From assembly GCA_016840385.1 (NCBI GenBank), contig JAEOSL010000017.1, positions 1 to 39,134 of the forward strand: a DNA stretch of 39,134 nucleotides. The letters run 5' to 3'. The DNA comes from Candidatus Thorarchaeota archaeon (lineage in GTDB: Archaea > Asgardarchaeota > Thorarchaeia > Thorarchaeales > Thorarchaeaceae). A program made the translations under genes and the position numbers. Numbering within the stretch: position 1 is the first letter of the stretch; the number at the start of each line of letters is the position of its first letter. The notes under the pieces are model-generated. The model did no database searches, had not been told where the DNA came from, and was given only the letters and a program-made list of their open reading frames with translations. Of the stretch, positions 32,437 through 39,134 are shown one piece after another.

Positions 32437-33093
32437 ATGACTGAGGAAGCAAGGAATGTGTTTGCCCAAGCCTCAAAGTTTGCCTTGAAAAATGCTGATG
32501 CATGGTTGATGAGAGCGCAACAAGCGAAGGATTCAGATCCTGTAGGACATTCCTTTTCAATGGCAGTTACTGCCAATGAAGAATTAGCAAAAGCATACAT
32601 TTCTTGGATGGTTTCTGTAGGTCTTTTCCACCCGAAACATGAAATTGTTCTCAGAACATTCGACAGTCATTTTGTGAAACATATGTTCATGATTCAGACT
32701 TACCTGAAAGATGATCTTAGCATTGCTTTGGAGATTGGAGTCATTGATTCAGATGATTTACTAAGAGAAGCATTGGAGAAGACTGAAACTGAAGCGAAGG
32801 CTGAGTTTGATGAGTACATTCAACGTGTTGCTGAGGGATCTGTAGAGATGGAAGAACTTCGTCGTGATGGAATATACGTAGATGTCTGGGATGAGGATAA
32901 TAAAATGTATGCGTTATCGAATCCGGCAGATTTCTCCTTGACTAAGCGTGATGCCATGCTCACCTTGGTAGAAGGTGGTATGTATCTGATTGGAATGCTT
33001 TTGACTATGTTTCAAGAGATTCCTGAAACCGAGATAAAATATGTTAAGTATCTTAAAGAACGCCTTCGAGAAAAGCCATGGGAGTGGCTGTAA
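32437..33093 (+). CDS. AbiV-family HEPN protein
   Basis: The 218-aa helical protein follows the AbiV pattern: an N-terminal helix pair with AMAVTANEELAKAY-like sequence (AVTANEELAKAY near residue 43), a central charged region, DGIYVDVWD near residue 143, then NPADFSLTKRDAML and a closing helix. An R-x4-H motif (R73-TFDS-H78), typical of HEPN ribonucleases, is present. AbiV proteins are known from phage abortive infection in Lactococcus; others may be general HEPN nucleases. Shine-Dalgarno GGAGAG lies eight bases before the ATG. It stands between the two tRNA-Asp loci. Confidence 0.65.
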   Translation: MTEEARNVFAQASKFALKNADAWLMRAQQAKDSDPVGHSFSMAVTANEELAKAYISWMVSVGLFHPKHEIVLRTFDSHFVKHMFMIQTYLKDDLSIALEIGVIDSDDLLREALEKTETEAKAEFDEYIQRVAEGSVEMEELRRDGIYVDVWDEDNKMYALSNPADFSLTKRDAMLTLVEGGMYLIGMLLTMFQEIPETEIKYVKYLKERLREKPWEWL

Positions 33094-33244
33094 AGTACCT
33101 GAGAAAGGGGGCCAAAGGTTTCGAATATATCATGTTCCAGAGAAGTACACCTTCTTAAAATGAAAAAGGGATGTTCTCGACCGATGAGTTTAATAGAAAA
33201 ACAGATTTGCAGCAGTTAACTGGCCCCTGTAGTGTAGTCCGGTT

Positions 33245-33274
33245 AATACTGCAGATAGTCTGCAGTATCCGGTA
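33245..33274 (+). other. D-loop intron of tRNA-Asp (30 nt, noncanonical position)
   Basis: The self-complementary CCGG occurs on both sides and forms the 4-bp helix, with 3-nt bulges TTA and TAA; the inner stem ATACTGCAGA/TCTGCAGTAT is perfect with a TAG loop. The position is between about 20a and 21. Confidence 0.85.
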
Positions 33275-33291
33275 AGCATTCAAGACTGTCA

Positions 33292-33321
33292 ATCCAATGT
33301 GGTTGACACCTTGGAGCGGAT
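33292..33321 (+). other. Canonical 37/38 intron of tRNA-Asp (30 nt)
   Basis: CTGT pairs with GCGG, with bulges CAA and ATC; the inner hairpin is TCCAA-T-GTG/CAC-C-TTGGA with loop GTTGA. Splicing restores loop CTGTCAC. Confidence 0.85.
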
Positions 33322-33359
33322 CTCTTGAGATCCGGGTTCAAATCCCGGCGGGGGCGCCA

Positions 33360-33367
33360 CTTTTTCT
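33360..33367 (+). terminator. T-rich terminator after tRNA-Asp
   Basis: CTTTTTCT directly follows CCA, the usual archaeal T-run termination signal. Shorter T-runs also follow the CCA of fragments A, B and C. Confidence 0.5.
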
Positions 33368-33432
33368 TATGATAAACAAACTCAAATCATGATTGTGAGT
33401 AACTAACCTAATCGAAACAGAGAGCTATTGTC

Positions 33433-34071
33433 ATGAAAGAAGATGACTCGTTAGAGGACGATGCTCTAACTTACGAACCTGCATCAATAACAATCAATGA
33501 GAGAGATAGAACGCACCTCAGAAATATGCAGGGTGGAGCCATTGTTGTTGACCTTGACTGGTATCCAGAACAATATGATGATTGGGATTCTGAGGATGGA
33601 GAGCCTGAACTACCAGACCGAGAAACCTATGACTGTCAGGCAACAGCGTGTGCCTGTATGAGTGAGATTGGAAACCTGGATGCTGAATCAGACTATGAGA
33701 GAATGGCATGGAATCAAGAGATGGCTTACCATAGCATCGTGCTCATTCCTATTGAGATTCATATGGTCCAAGGTCCAACAGGGACCTATCCACGTTTCTG
33801 GGGTTACATCTGTCAGTATTATCCTGAGGCTGAATGCTGGGGAGCCAAGAAAGCGACAATCTCACTCCCCTCCGGTCTTTCGAAGCGGATATCAGTGTTC
33901 AATGAGAAATTATTGGAAGTGAAGGTCAACCCTCTTGAAGATTCAACGGTCCATATGATTCTCACAACGTATCATGGTCTGGAAGAGTTCGAGACCAAGA
34001 ATGGTGAGAAGAGGAAGACACACAAGTTCTGGGAAACCAGACTCATTCAGGGTCATCGTTCTCCTCAATGA
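33433..34071 (+). CDS. Hypothetical protein (212 aa) at the start of the tRNA-Asp-adjacent island
   Basis: I do not recognise this protein. It is acidic at the N-terminus, has a Cys cluster (CQATACACM near residue 68) and aromatic-rich stretches (YPRFWGYICQYYPEAECW), and no membrane segment. It is the first gene after tRNA-Asp (73 bp from the CCA) and converges on the 1409-aa gene with a 7-bp overlap. By position it may belong to the same accessory module. Confidence 0.65.
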   Translation: MKEDDSLEDDALTYEPASITINERDRTHLRNMQGGAIVVDLDWYPEQYDDWDSEDGEPELPDRETYDCQATACACMSEIGNLDAESDYERMAWNQEMAYHSIVLIPIEIHMVQGPTGTYPRFWGYICQYYPEAECWGAKKATISLPSGLSKRISVFNEKLLEVKVNPLEDSTVHMILTTYHGLEEFETKNGEKRKTHKFWETRLIQGHRSPQ

Positions 34072-37000
34072 AGACTGTCCTTTTTTCTTCCGACTTCTAA
34101 TAGTTGCTTCCTGAGCTTAATTCTCACAGTGTGACCCGGTGCAAGGTTCATTAAAGGAATCCCACGATATTCTCTCGATATCTCCCTTATCACTTCACTT
34201 TCGTTGAAGACGAGTCGGTCATCGTTATCAGCTCCGTGGTCAAACACAATTGATATCAGGTCCTTACCAATCGACTGAGCCAGTCTTTCAACATACTCCA
34301 GCACCTCTCTGTCCGAGAGATGGTGTTCAGTATCAATCATGTTGAGGTACTGTTGTTCAGTCCCTGAGGGGAGATCAACACCCCAACAGGAAGCATGATT
34401 CCGACCAGAACCATCGACAAGGGGACACTGGGTCGGATAGTGACTGATGATAATCTGTAAAACCTTATAGTCACTGAGAGCTGAAGAGAGGACCATTCCT
34501 TCGCTGTCCGTCACAGAGATCAGTTGAGATTCTAAGGACTTGTAATCCTCTCCAAAGTCTATGTCAGGACTTGGGTGTGTGAAGTCATGGAACGGGTTCC
34601 AAGTAACGAGGAGGCCTTCTTTGAGTCGTAGTGGTCTGCCCTCAGTCATTGGCCAACGCAATAATTCTATGAGGTCAGCAGTATTCTTCATCCTAAGTGA
34701 ATGTAAATGTCTTCCACTATGGGGGTCCAAGAACTTGATGTTACATATCCCCTCTTTATTCTCCAGTTTCAACCGCACATGTTTCACATAGCTCAGCTGT
34801 CTGGAGAGCCTATCAATTGTTTCTTGAATCGTTTCCTTTAACCTGTCAGGAAATTTCACATCTGGAACGGGCACACTTGACATATCATGATTACTCTTCA
34901 TGCTAAAGGCCCTGAAACTGGTCTTGCTGGATGATGGGCGTAGGACATGATCATGACCTCCAGCAGGTATCCAATCTGACCTCCCTTCTGTCCGACTCCA
35001 TGCAAACCACTGTGACCCTTCAGACACATTATCATCAACGTAATCAGGATTGCGTCTGAACAGGAACTCGGTGATTCTATCGTCAAATCTACCCAGCTTT
35101 CGCCCCATCTCACTGATAATATCTAGTCGACTCACTGACCAGTCCAGTCCTACCTGAATTTCTTCTTTCTTTATTTTAAAAAGCCCAATCTTGAGGGGTG
35201 AATTTACATTGGGATCAACTACGACACGCCACTCGTATCCTTCTTTTCTACTTTGCAATATCATTCCAAACCTGATGTCAGTCAGTTTCTCATGAGTCTG
35301 GAACGTAGGTAGCTTGGTCTGTGTCTTTGGCTTCGTCCTTAACTTTCGCGACTTACGATACAACCTCTGTGAATTGATGCTGTTCAGAGTCACTGGCAGG
35401 AATCCTCTACCACCTCTGGTATGTTCTGGATGGAACCTGACCCGTTGAAGGAGTGTAGGTTCCTTTGATGGCTTTTCCTTGAGTGGTCTGGGCTCAAGTG
35501 ATATGCATTCTTGCTCAATCAAGTATCTTGAGGTTTCTTCATTGTATCTCTGTTTCACTGTACGATTCCCATGTCCTACATCCAGTTTCAGGTCTGGCCA
35601 GAGTCTTACTATCCAGGGGATAAGTGAGAGGGCCAGTATCTCCATACGTGCTCTGACAGATACATCGGGAACTGTATGATCGACATCAACCTCTGGAGTC
35701 ACCTCACCCAGACCCTCGGCCCTGAATCTCTTTGACCAGTCAGTTAGTGTTGGAACAAGAGTCGACTCGATTGACAGTCCTTCCTTGTCCTGTGTGACAA
35801 TCACTCTGATGTCGTCATGGTAGGGTGTCTTAGCAAAGGTCTGCAAAGGCCAGTTCTCCGGGTCAGCATCATATCCAGATACCACAGGAAGATTCCATAC
35901 AACCTCTGTCACCTCACCACACAATACTGACGACTCGTAGAAGGGTAGGAGGGTCCGACTGGAGTATGCTGTGGAATATGTTTCATCAACAACAGGAGAG
36001 TCTAACCAAAGCACAGTCATTGTGCTATGATCAGGAAGACTTGAGATGATACCTGAGAGGAGAAGATCCAGTTTCCATCTGTGGACCTCGGGTGTTGCAT
36101 CTCTGATTGTTTCCATCCCACTCACCACTATCAGACAATCCTTCCGTGGAATATTCTCTAGTTTCACCTTGATCGAGGAGATGGATTTGTTTCCAAACAG
36201 GAATCGGTTGACTTCACTGAACAGACCCATAACCTGTATCGACTCGAAGAGCTGTCGGATGTCTTCTCGATGACACCTCCGGATGTCATTCTCATTTTTC
36301 GAGTACGGTTTCAGATACAGACGAGTTTCAGCAAGCCTTGGGTCGACAAACTGTTCAGCAAGGTCTATCCACACTATTTTGGACTTGTTCTTTCTGTCGA
36401 CAATCTCCTTCATCAGATGTAGACCATGATGAAACTTTGCAATCCATCCTGCAGACACTCCAGATGATGTAGGAGACTGTCCATCTAAATAAAGGATGAA
36501 CCGACGTTTGTTAGATGATGCATATTGCAACGGATCATAAACAGGACTCCAATCGGGCAATAATCGTGAAATCTCTGAGGAGAGTGTCTGAGGGCGCTCA
36601 TTGACTACAACCGCCACACTGACAGACTCACCTTGAACTTCTGGCTCGAACACGAGTCTATGTCTGTGGTCCCTGTGCTTGATCACCTCATCATAGATAC
36701 GGAGCATGAGACCATTCATCATATTTCGAACGCGTCGGATGTCCTGAGTTGACTCCACCAGAATCACACCGATAATCAATGGATTCAATTCATCAGAACC
36801 GGTCAGTTCCTGATACTCCTTCCAGACAGCCTCAGAATATGTCTTGAGTTGTGTCTGATAGTTGGGGGTTGGCATCGCTCTGATGAAACTCTCCCACTCG
36901 TCAGGGTCTAGGGTTCTGTTGTCAAACTTGAAATCGCTCACGACACGTTGTTTTAGATTGTGACGTGCCCGTGATTCTGACCAGATATCTTTTCGACCCA

Positions 37001-38294
37001 GTGTCATATTATGACCCTGCCTAGTCTTGATCTCGAACACCATCAATGGCCGCTGAAATACACGAGTTTCATTCTTCAAAGACACCTTTTCAGAAAGGAG
37101 GATGTCTACCTTTCCCTTGCCCAGTGCGGTGTCCACTGGAACCTCGAAACTGACGAGGAATCCGTCATCACCCACGGGTGAAACGTTGTCCATGATGATA
37201 TTACGAAGACTCCACGGACCACTGAGCTGGGATGTGATGATTCTGTGGACCTGTGACCCTGTCTTGGTCACTCTCTTAGTGAGTCTCCGGTGGATGTCCT
37301 GTACATCCTTCTCTCTAAGATAGGTCGCTCTGGACCCATAGGCATCACTCTTCTCAAGCTCGTGAGAGGAGTATGTTGTGAGAAGACGTTCGAGTTCATC
37401 CACTTCTGGACTGTCAATTCCACTGCTCCTTACCTCAGTAATAAGATCGGAGAAGAACTTGGTGGAGAATGAGGGTTCGGGGGTCTTCAGTGACCCTGTC
37501 ACTGTAGGAGTGTCACCAGTGCGAATCTGATAGTGTTTCATGATGTCCTCCTTGATCTCTCTCAGGACTTGCCTAGTCCCCTCACGGAATCCCCTCTTCC
37601 CTATACTACACTCGGAGTAGATATAGTCAAGATAGGGCCGTGCACGAAGCTGGTACAAGTTCCAGTATCGTCCAGTTTCCTTTGGAGGGACATCGTAGAT
37701 GTAGCAGAAGGTTGCCAGATAGTCGAGATGGTGTCTTATCACGTCAACAAAGTCCATCGAAGGAAGATCGGGATGAACCAAGGGTGTGTATGGTCCGTAT
37801 GAATCGCGTTCATAGCCCATAACCCGAAAGGTGGTTGTCTGTCCGTCAACCTTTCTTGTCTGATACCCGAAGAACAAAGGGTCTGAAAAGGGAAAAAGGG
37901 TCATCCCAAAGTTTCGCAATCCAGCACCACATATGTTGAAACGCTGATTGAGAGGACCGATGTCTTCGTCTGACTTCTTGACTCTTCTGACTTCTTTGTT
38001 CCCATAGGCAGCCGCATTCTCCCAGCATGTGTCTAGCACATTCCGTCTGACATTATTCTCTATCTTGGTAATCTTCGAGTGGTCAGCTTCTCCACCCCGT
38101 ACTGTCTGGTAATAATCATCCATTGCATCAGAGAGCATTCTCTGAGAACTCATGTACAATTGAATGGTCTTCTTGTTCTTGATGTCCCTCTGTAACTCCA
38201 GAGCTGCAGAGAGTCCTCTCCTCATTGCTGTTGAGATCACTCTGTTTGGATGAGTGGGCAGGACCTTCCGTGGTCGACCACGTTTCCTTGACAT
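34065..38294 (-). CDS. Giant protein: AT-hook, PD-(D/E)XK nuclease and degenerate RecA-like domain
   Basis: 1409 aa. The N-terminus has an AT-hook-like KRGRPRK (residues 4-10), then a helical region. A RecB-like PD-(D/E)XK nuclease follows: D397 (GKVDILL), E421-x-K423 (VFEIKTRQG) and the trailing QxxxY motif Q482-Y486 (QLKTY). Residues about 595-800 look like a RecA/KaiC core: FILYLDGQSPTSSG where Walker A should be, but without GK[ST]; KIVWIDLAEQFVDPRL like the RadA beta-strand 2 motif; DCLIVVSGMETIRD at the Walker B position. The C-terminal 600 residues are unassigned. The coding region is less AT-rich than its surroundings (36001-36120 has 55 G+C of 120). A defence or mobile-element role is inferred. 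Confidence 0.7.
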   Translation of the reverse strand: MSRKRGRPRKVLPTHPNRVISTAMRRGLSAALELQRDIKNKKTIQLYMSSQRMLSDAMDDYYQTVRGGEADHSKITKIENNVRRNVLDTCWENAAAYGNKEVRRVKKSDEDIGPLNQRFNICGAGLRNFGMTLFPFSDPLFFGYQTRKVDGQTTTFRVMGYERDSYGPYTPLVHPDLPSMDFVDVIRHHLDYLATFCYIYDVPPKETGRYWNLYQLRARPYLDYIYSECSIGKRGFREGTRQVLREIKEDIMKHYQIRTGDTPTVTGSLKTPEPSFSTKFFSDLITEVRSSGIDSPEVDELERLLTTYSSHELEKSDAYGSRATYLREKDVQDIHRRLTKRVTKTGSQVHRIITSQLSGPWSLRNIIMDNVSPVGDDGFLVSFEVPVDTALGKGKVDILLSEKVSLKNETRVFQRPLMVFEIKTRQGHNMTLGRKDIWSESRARHNLKQRVVSDFKFDNRTLDPDEWESFIRAMPTPNYQTQLKTYSEAVWKEYQELTGSDELNPLIIGVILVESTQDIRRVRNMMNGLMLRIYDEVIKHRDHRHRLVFEPEVQGESVSVAVVVNERPQTLSSEISRLLPDWSPVYDPLQYASSNKRRFILYLDGQSPTSSGVSAGWIAKFHHGLHLMKEIVDRKNKSKIVWIDLAEQFVDPRLAETRLYLKPYSKNENDIRRCHREDIRQLFESIQVMGLFSEVNRFLFGNKSISSIKVKLENIPRKDCLIVVSGMETIRDATPEVHRWKLDLLLSGIISSLPDHSTMTVLWLDSPVVDETYSTAYSSRTLLPFYESSVLCGEVTEVVWNLPVVSGYDADPENWPLQTFAKTPYHDDIRVIVTQDKEGLSIESTLVPTLTDWSKRFRAEGLGEVTPEVDVDHTVPDVSVRARMEILALSLIPWIVRLWPDLKLDVGHGNRTVKQRYNEETSRYLIEQECISLEPRPLKEKPSKEPTLLQRVRFHPEHTRGGRGFLPVTLNSINSQRLYRKSRKLRTKPKTQTKLPTFQTHEKLTDIRFGMILQSRKEGYEWRVVVDPNVNSPLKIGLFKIKKEEIQVGLDWSVSRLDIISEMGRKLGRFDDRITEFLFRRNPDYVDDNVSEGSQWFAWSRTEGRSDWIPAGGHDHVLRPSSSKTSFRAFSMKSNHDMSSVPVPDVKFPDRLKETIQETIDRLSRQLSYVKHVRLKLENKEGICNIKFLDPHSGRHLHSLRMKNTADLIELLRWPMTEGRPLRLKEGLLVTWNPFHDFTHPSPDIDFGEDYKSLESQLISVTDSEGMVLSSALSDYKVLQIIISHYPTQCPLVDGSGRNHASCWGVDLPSGTEQQYLNMIDTEHHLSDREVLEYVERLAQSIGKDLISIVFDHGADNDDRLVFNESEVIREISREYRGIPLMNLAPGHTVRIKLRKQLLEVGRKKDSLH

Positions 38295-38541
38295 TCTGTA
38301 AGATTGTATGTAATATTTACTCTTATTTCTTGCGGGTATTACAAAATAATAATTCTTTAATGGAATGGGATTTAATCCTGTTAAAACATTATTTATAATT
38401 ATCTAATTAATTAGCTTAATAACTTTATAAGATTGCATAATAATACTGGTACGAGTTCAAAAGACTCTTTCTGAACAGGAAGAGGAGTGAACTTGACTCG
38501 TTAGAAACGGGTTAGAACTTTATAAGATGTAGGTGAATGCG
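38295..38541. promoter_or_regulatory. AT-rich divergent promoter region with a 13-bp direct repeat
   Basis: It separates the giant nuclease gene (minus) from the partial gene at 38542 (plus). The sequence AACTTTATAAGAT occurs at 38421-38433 and again at 38516-38528; both contain a TATA-like TTTATAA. The first could drive the plus-strand gene with a leader of about 90 nt. The second lies too close to the ATG to act as TATA and may be a regulator site. Confidence 0.4.
38532..38536 (+). promoter_or_regulatory. Shine-Dalgarno GGTGA for the gene at 38542
   Basis: GGTGA lies 5 nt before the ATG. It decides the start against an out-of-frame ATG at 38537, which overlaps it more closely. Confidence 0.55.
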
Positions 38542-39134
38542 ATGGCTCGGTCCAAAGGAACAACAATCAGTGTCAAGGTCCCTATAAACTGGGAGTCCAT
38601 GACTGATAGGTCTCGACAAAGAATGAGACAGATTGTTGGGAGGGATACAAGGGTTATCCGTGCATTTCTTGGAATAATTGAACAATATGAAAACGAGTTG
38701 CTAACAGGTCGTAAGAAAAATAAAATTCATGATGGGAAACTAGACAAACTCACGATTACCGCGCTTAAGGTAAAACCGGGATACGGTCAGAGGGCTACTG
38801 TCCCTCATGATATCAAAGAGCGGTACCCAAGGATCTCTACAAATGAACTTCAGGAGTGTAGACAGACTGCTGTTTCTCTATATGAAAGTTACTTGGCATT
38901 GAGAGAGAAGAAAGGATGGAATGCTTCTCGTCCTACTGCGGTCAATTCAACACGAAGAATACCACGTTGGGTGTTTACCCAGAGGTTTAAAATCGAGTAC
39001 AATACAACATCTGTTTCAAAATGGTGGCTCAATCTTCGGGATACACTGGACTCGGTACCAGAAGGGAGAGCCAGACATGATAGATTACTCGTTCCCTTGA
39101 AAGTATCACCCTTTCATATCAACCAGTTTCGTAG
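38542..39134 (+). CDS. Partial gene, possibly TnpB/Cas12-like or transposase-like N-terminus
   Basis: The frame is open from ATG 38542 to the end of the window (197 residues, no stop). The product is very basic. It has an N-terminal VKVPINWESM strand, a helical region (RVIRAFLGIIEQYENELL), and a segment WWLNLRDTLDSVP...RHDRLLVPLKVSPFHINQF that recalls the wedge-domain strands preceding the RuvC part of IS605 TnpB proteins. The catalytic region would lie beyond the window, so the assignment is weak; an unrelated DNA-binding protein is possible. It diverges from the giant nuclease gene and may share its control region. Confidence 0.45.
   Translation, partial: MARSKGTTISVKVPINWESMTDRSRQRMRQIVGRDTRVIRAFLGIIEQYENELLTGRKKNKIHDGKLDKLTITALKVKPGYGQRATVPHDIKERYPRISTNELQECRQTAVSLYESYLALREKKGWNASRPTAVNSTRRIPRWVFTQRFKIEYNTTSVSKWWLNLRDTLDSVPEGRARHDRLLVPLKVSPFHINQFR

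Larger units (their letters stand above)
28244..33359. mobile_element. tRNA-Asp-anchored cassette region (proposed)
   Basis: Three minus-strand copies of the tRNA-Asp 3' end (28244, 29627, 31914) and one intact plus-strand tRNA-Asp (33223-33359) divide this stretch into gene-sized units: Kelch gene, NosD gene, and zinc-ribbon plus AbiV-like genes. No recombinase gene is inside. The NosD unit is strikingly AT-rich (31081-31200 has 34 G+C of 120 by hand count). Interpretation as serial integration into tRNA-Asp is inference. Confidence 0.5.
33223..33359 (+). tRNA. tRNA-Asp(GTC) with two introns
   Basis: Acceptor GCCCCTG pairs with CGGGGGC, with G73 (aspartate identity) and encoded CCA (33357-33359). 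After removing introns 33245-33274 and 33292-33321, the mature D arm is GTGT-AGTCCGGTTA-GCAT, anticodon arm CAAGA-CTGTCAC-TCTTG (anticodon GTC), T arm CCGGG-TTCAAAT-CCCGG. A TATA-like TTTAATAG lies about 30 bp upstream. T-rich sequence follows directly. Confidence 0.93.

Noticed and set aside
34065..38294. Plus-strand ORFs of 60-89 aa within the giant gene
   Set aside because: They lie opposite a single uninterrupted 1409-codon frame and have no starts with promoters or recognisable motifs.
1..39134. CRISPR array
   Set aside because: No regularly spaced direct repeats were seen; the only short repeats are the tRNA-derived copies, the TFB-upstream pair and the 13-bp pair near 38.4-38.5 kb.

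Overview
The window reads as a piece of an archaeal chromosome, most likely from an Asgard-type archaeon (Thorarchaeia-like is my guess; no marker here settles it). Reasons: a complete transcription factor B, a tRNA-splicing endonuclease homologue, tRNA genes with bulge-helix-bulge (BHB) introns, leaderless genes behind TATA boxes, a KH/PilT-type ATPase, and families common in Asgard genomes (24-residue leucine-rich repeats, membrane-anchored NosD and Kelch proteins, YkoE-type ECF transporter). No rRNA, CRISPR array or recognisable integrase gene is present.

Layout. 1-8.2 kb: end of a Gly/Pro-rich protein, ribose-5-phosphate isomerase, a DUF4037 protein, intron-bearing tRNA-Arg(CCT), an EndA-like gene overlapping a KH-ATPase gene, a divergent hydrogenase-protease/mtnA pair, an LRR protein, small membrane proteins, tRNA-Arg(TCG). 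8.2-13.7 kb: a kinase-like gene, then an operon of metallophosphoesterase, YkoE-like S-component, double ATPase and EcfT. The first two proteins of that operon both end in a sulfite-oxidase-like domain. 13.7-15.9 kb: Cys-rich protein, tandem GNAT, SagB-type oxidoreductase. 16.0-16.9 kb: tRNA-Tyr followed by an 812-bp AT-rich element bounded by a 32-bp direct repeat of the tRNA 3' end. 17.1-20.9 kb: opine-dehydrogenase-like gene coupled to a B12-binding mutase-like gene, convergent with TFB. The TFB upstream region (about 200 bp with two palindromes) is a diverged copy of the one inside the tRNA-Tyr element. 21-28.2 kb: nitroreductase, two proteins sharing an integrase-N-like domain, a structured non-coding RNA candidate, SDR, HEAT-repeat and SIS proteins.

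28.2-33.4 kb is the most unusual part. Three copies of the 3' end of tRNA-Asp lie on the minus strand at 28244, 29627 and 31914. They separate a Kelch gene and a NosD gene, and each gene stops about 45 nt before the next copy. The third copy is a long 3' portion of tRNA-Asp carrying three BHB introns. Its exons are identical to those of an intact tRNA-Asp(GTC) gene 1.2 kb away, which has two different introns. A zinc-ribbon gene and an AbiV/HEPN defence-like gene lie between them. After the intact tRNA-Asp begins a less AT-rich stretch: a 212-aa unknown protein, a 1409-aa protein with an AT-hook, a PD-(D/E)XK nuclease and a degenerate RecA-like domain, and a divergent partial gene with weak TnpB/Cas12-like character that runs off the end.

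Working picture (inference): tRNA 3' ends are the anchor points for accessory DNA in this genome, delivered as very small cassettes without their own integrase. Introns in noncanonical tRNA positions, including one splitting the T-loop, may both depend on the local splicing machinery and break the integration target.
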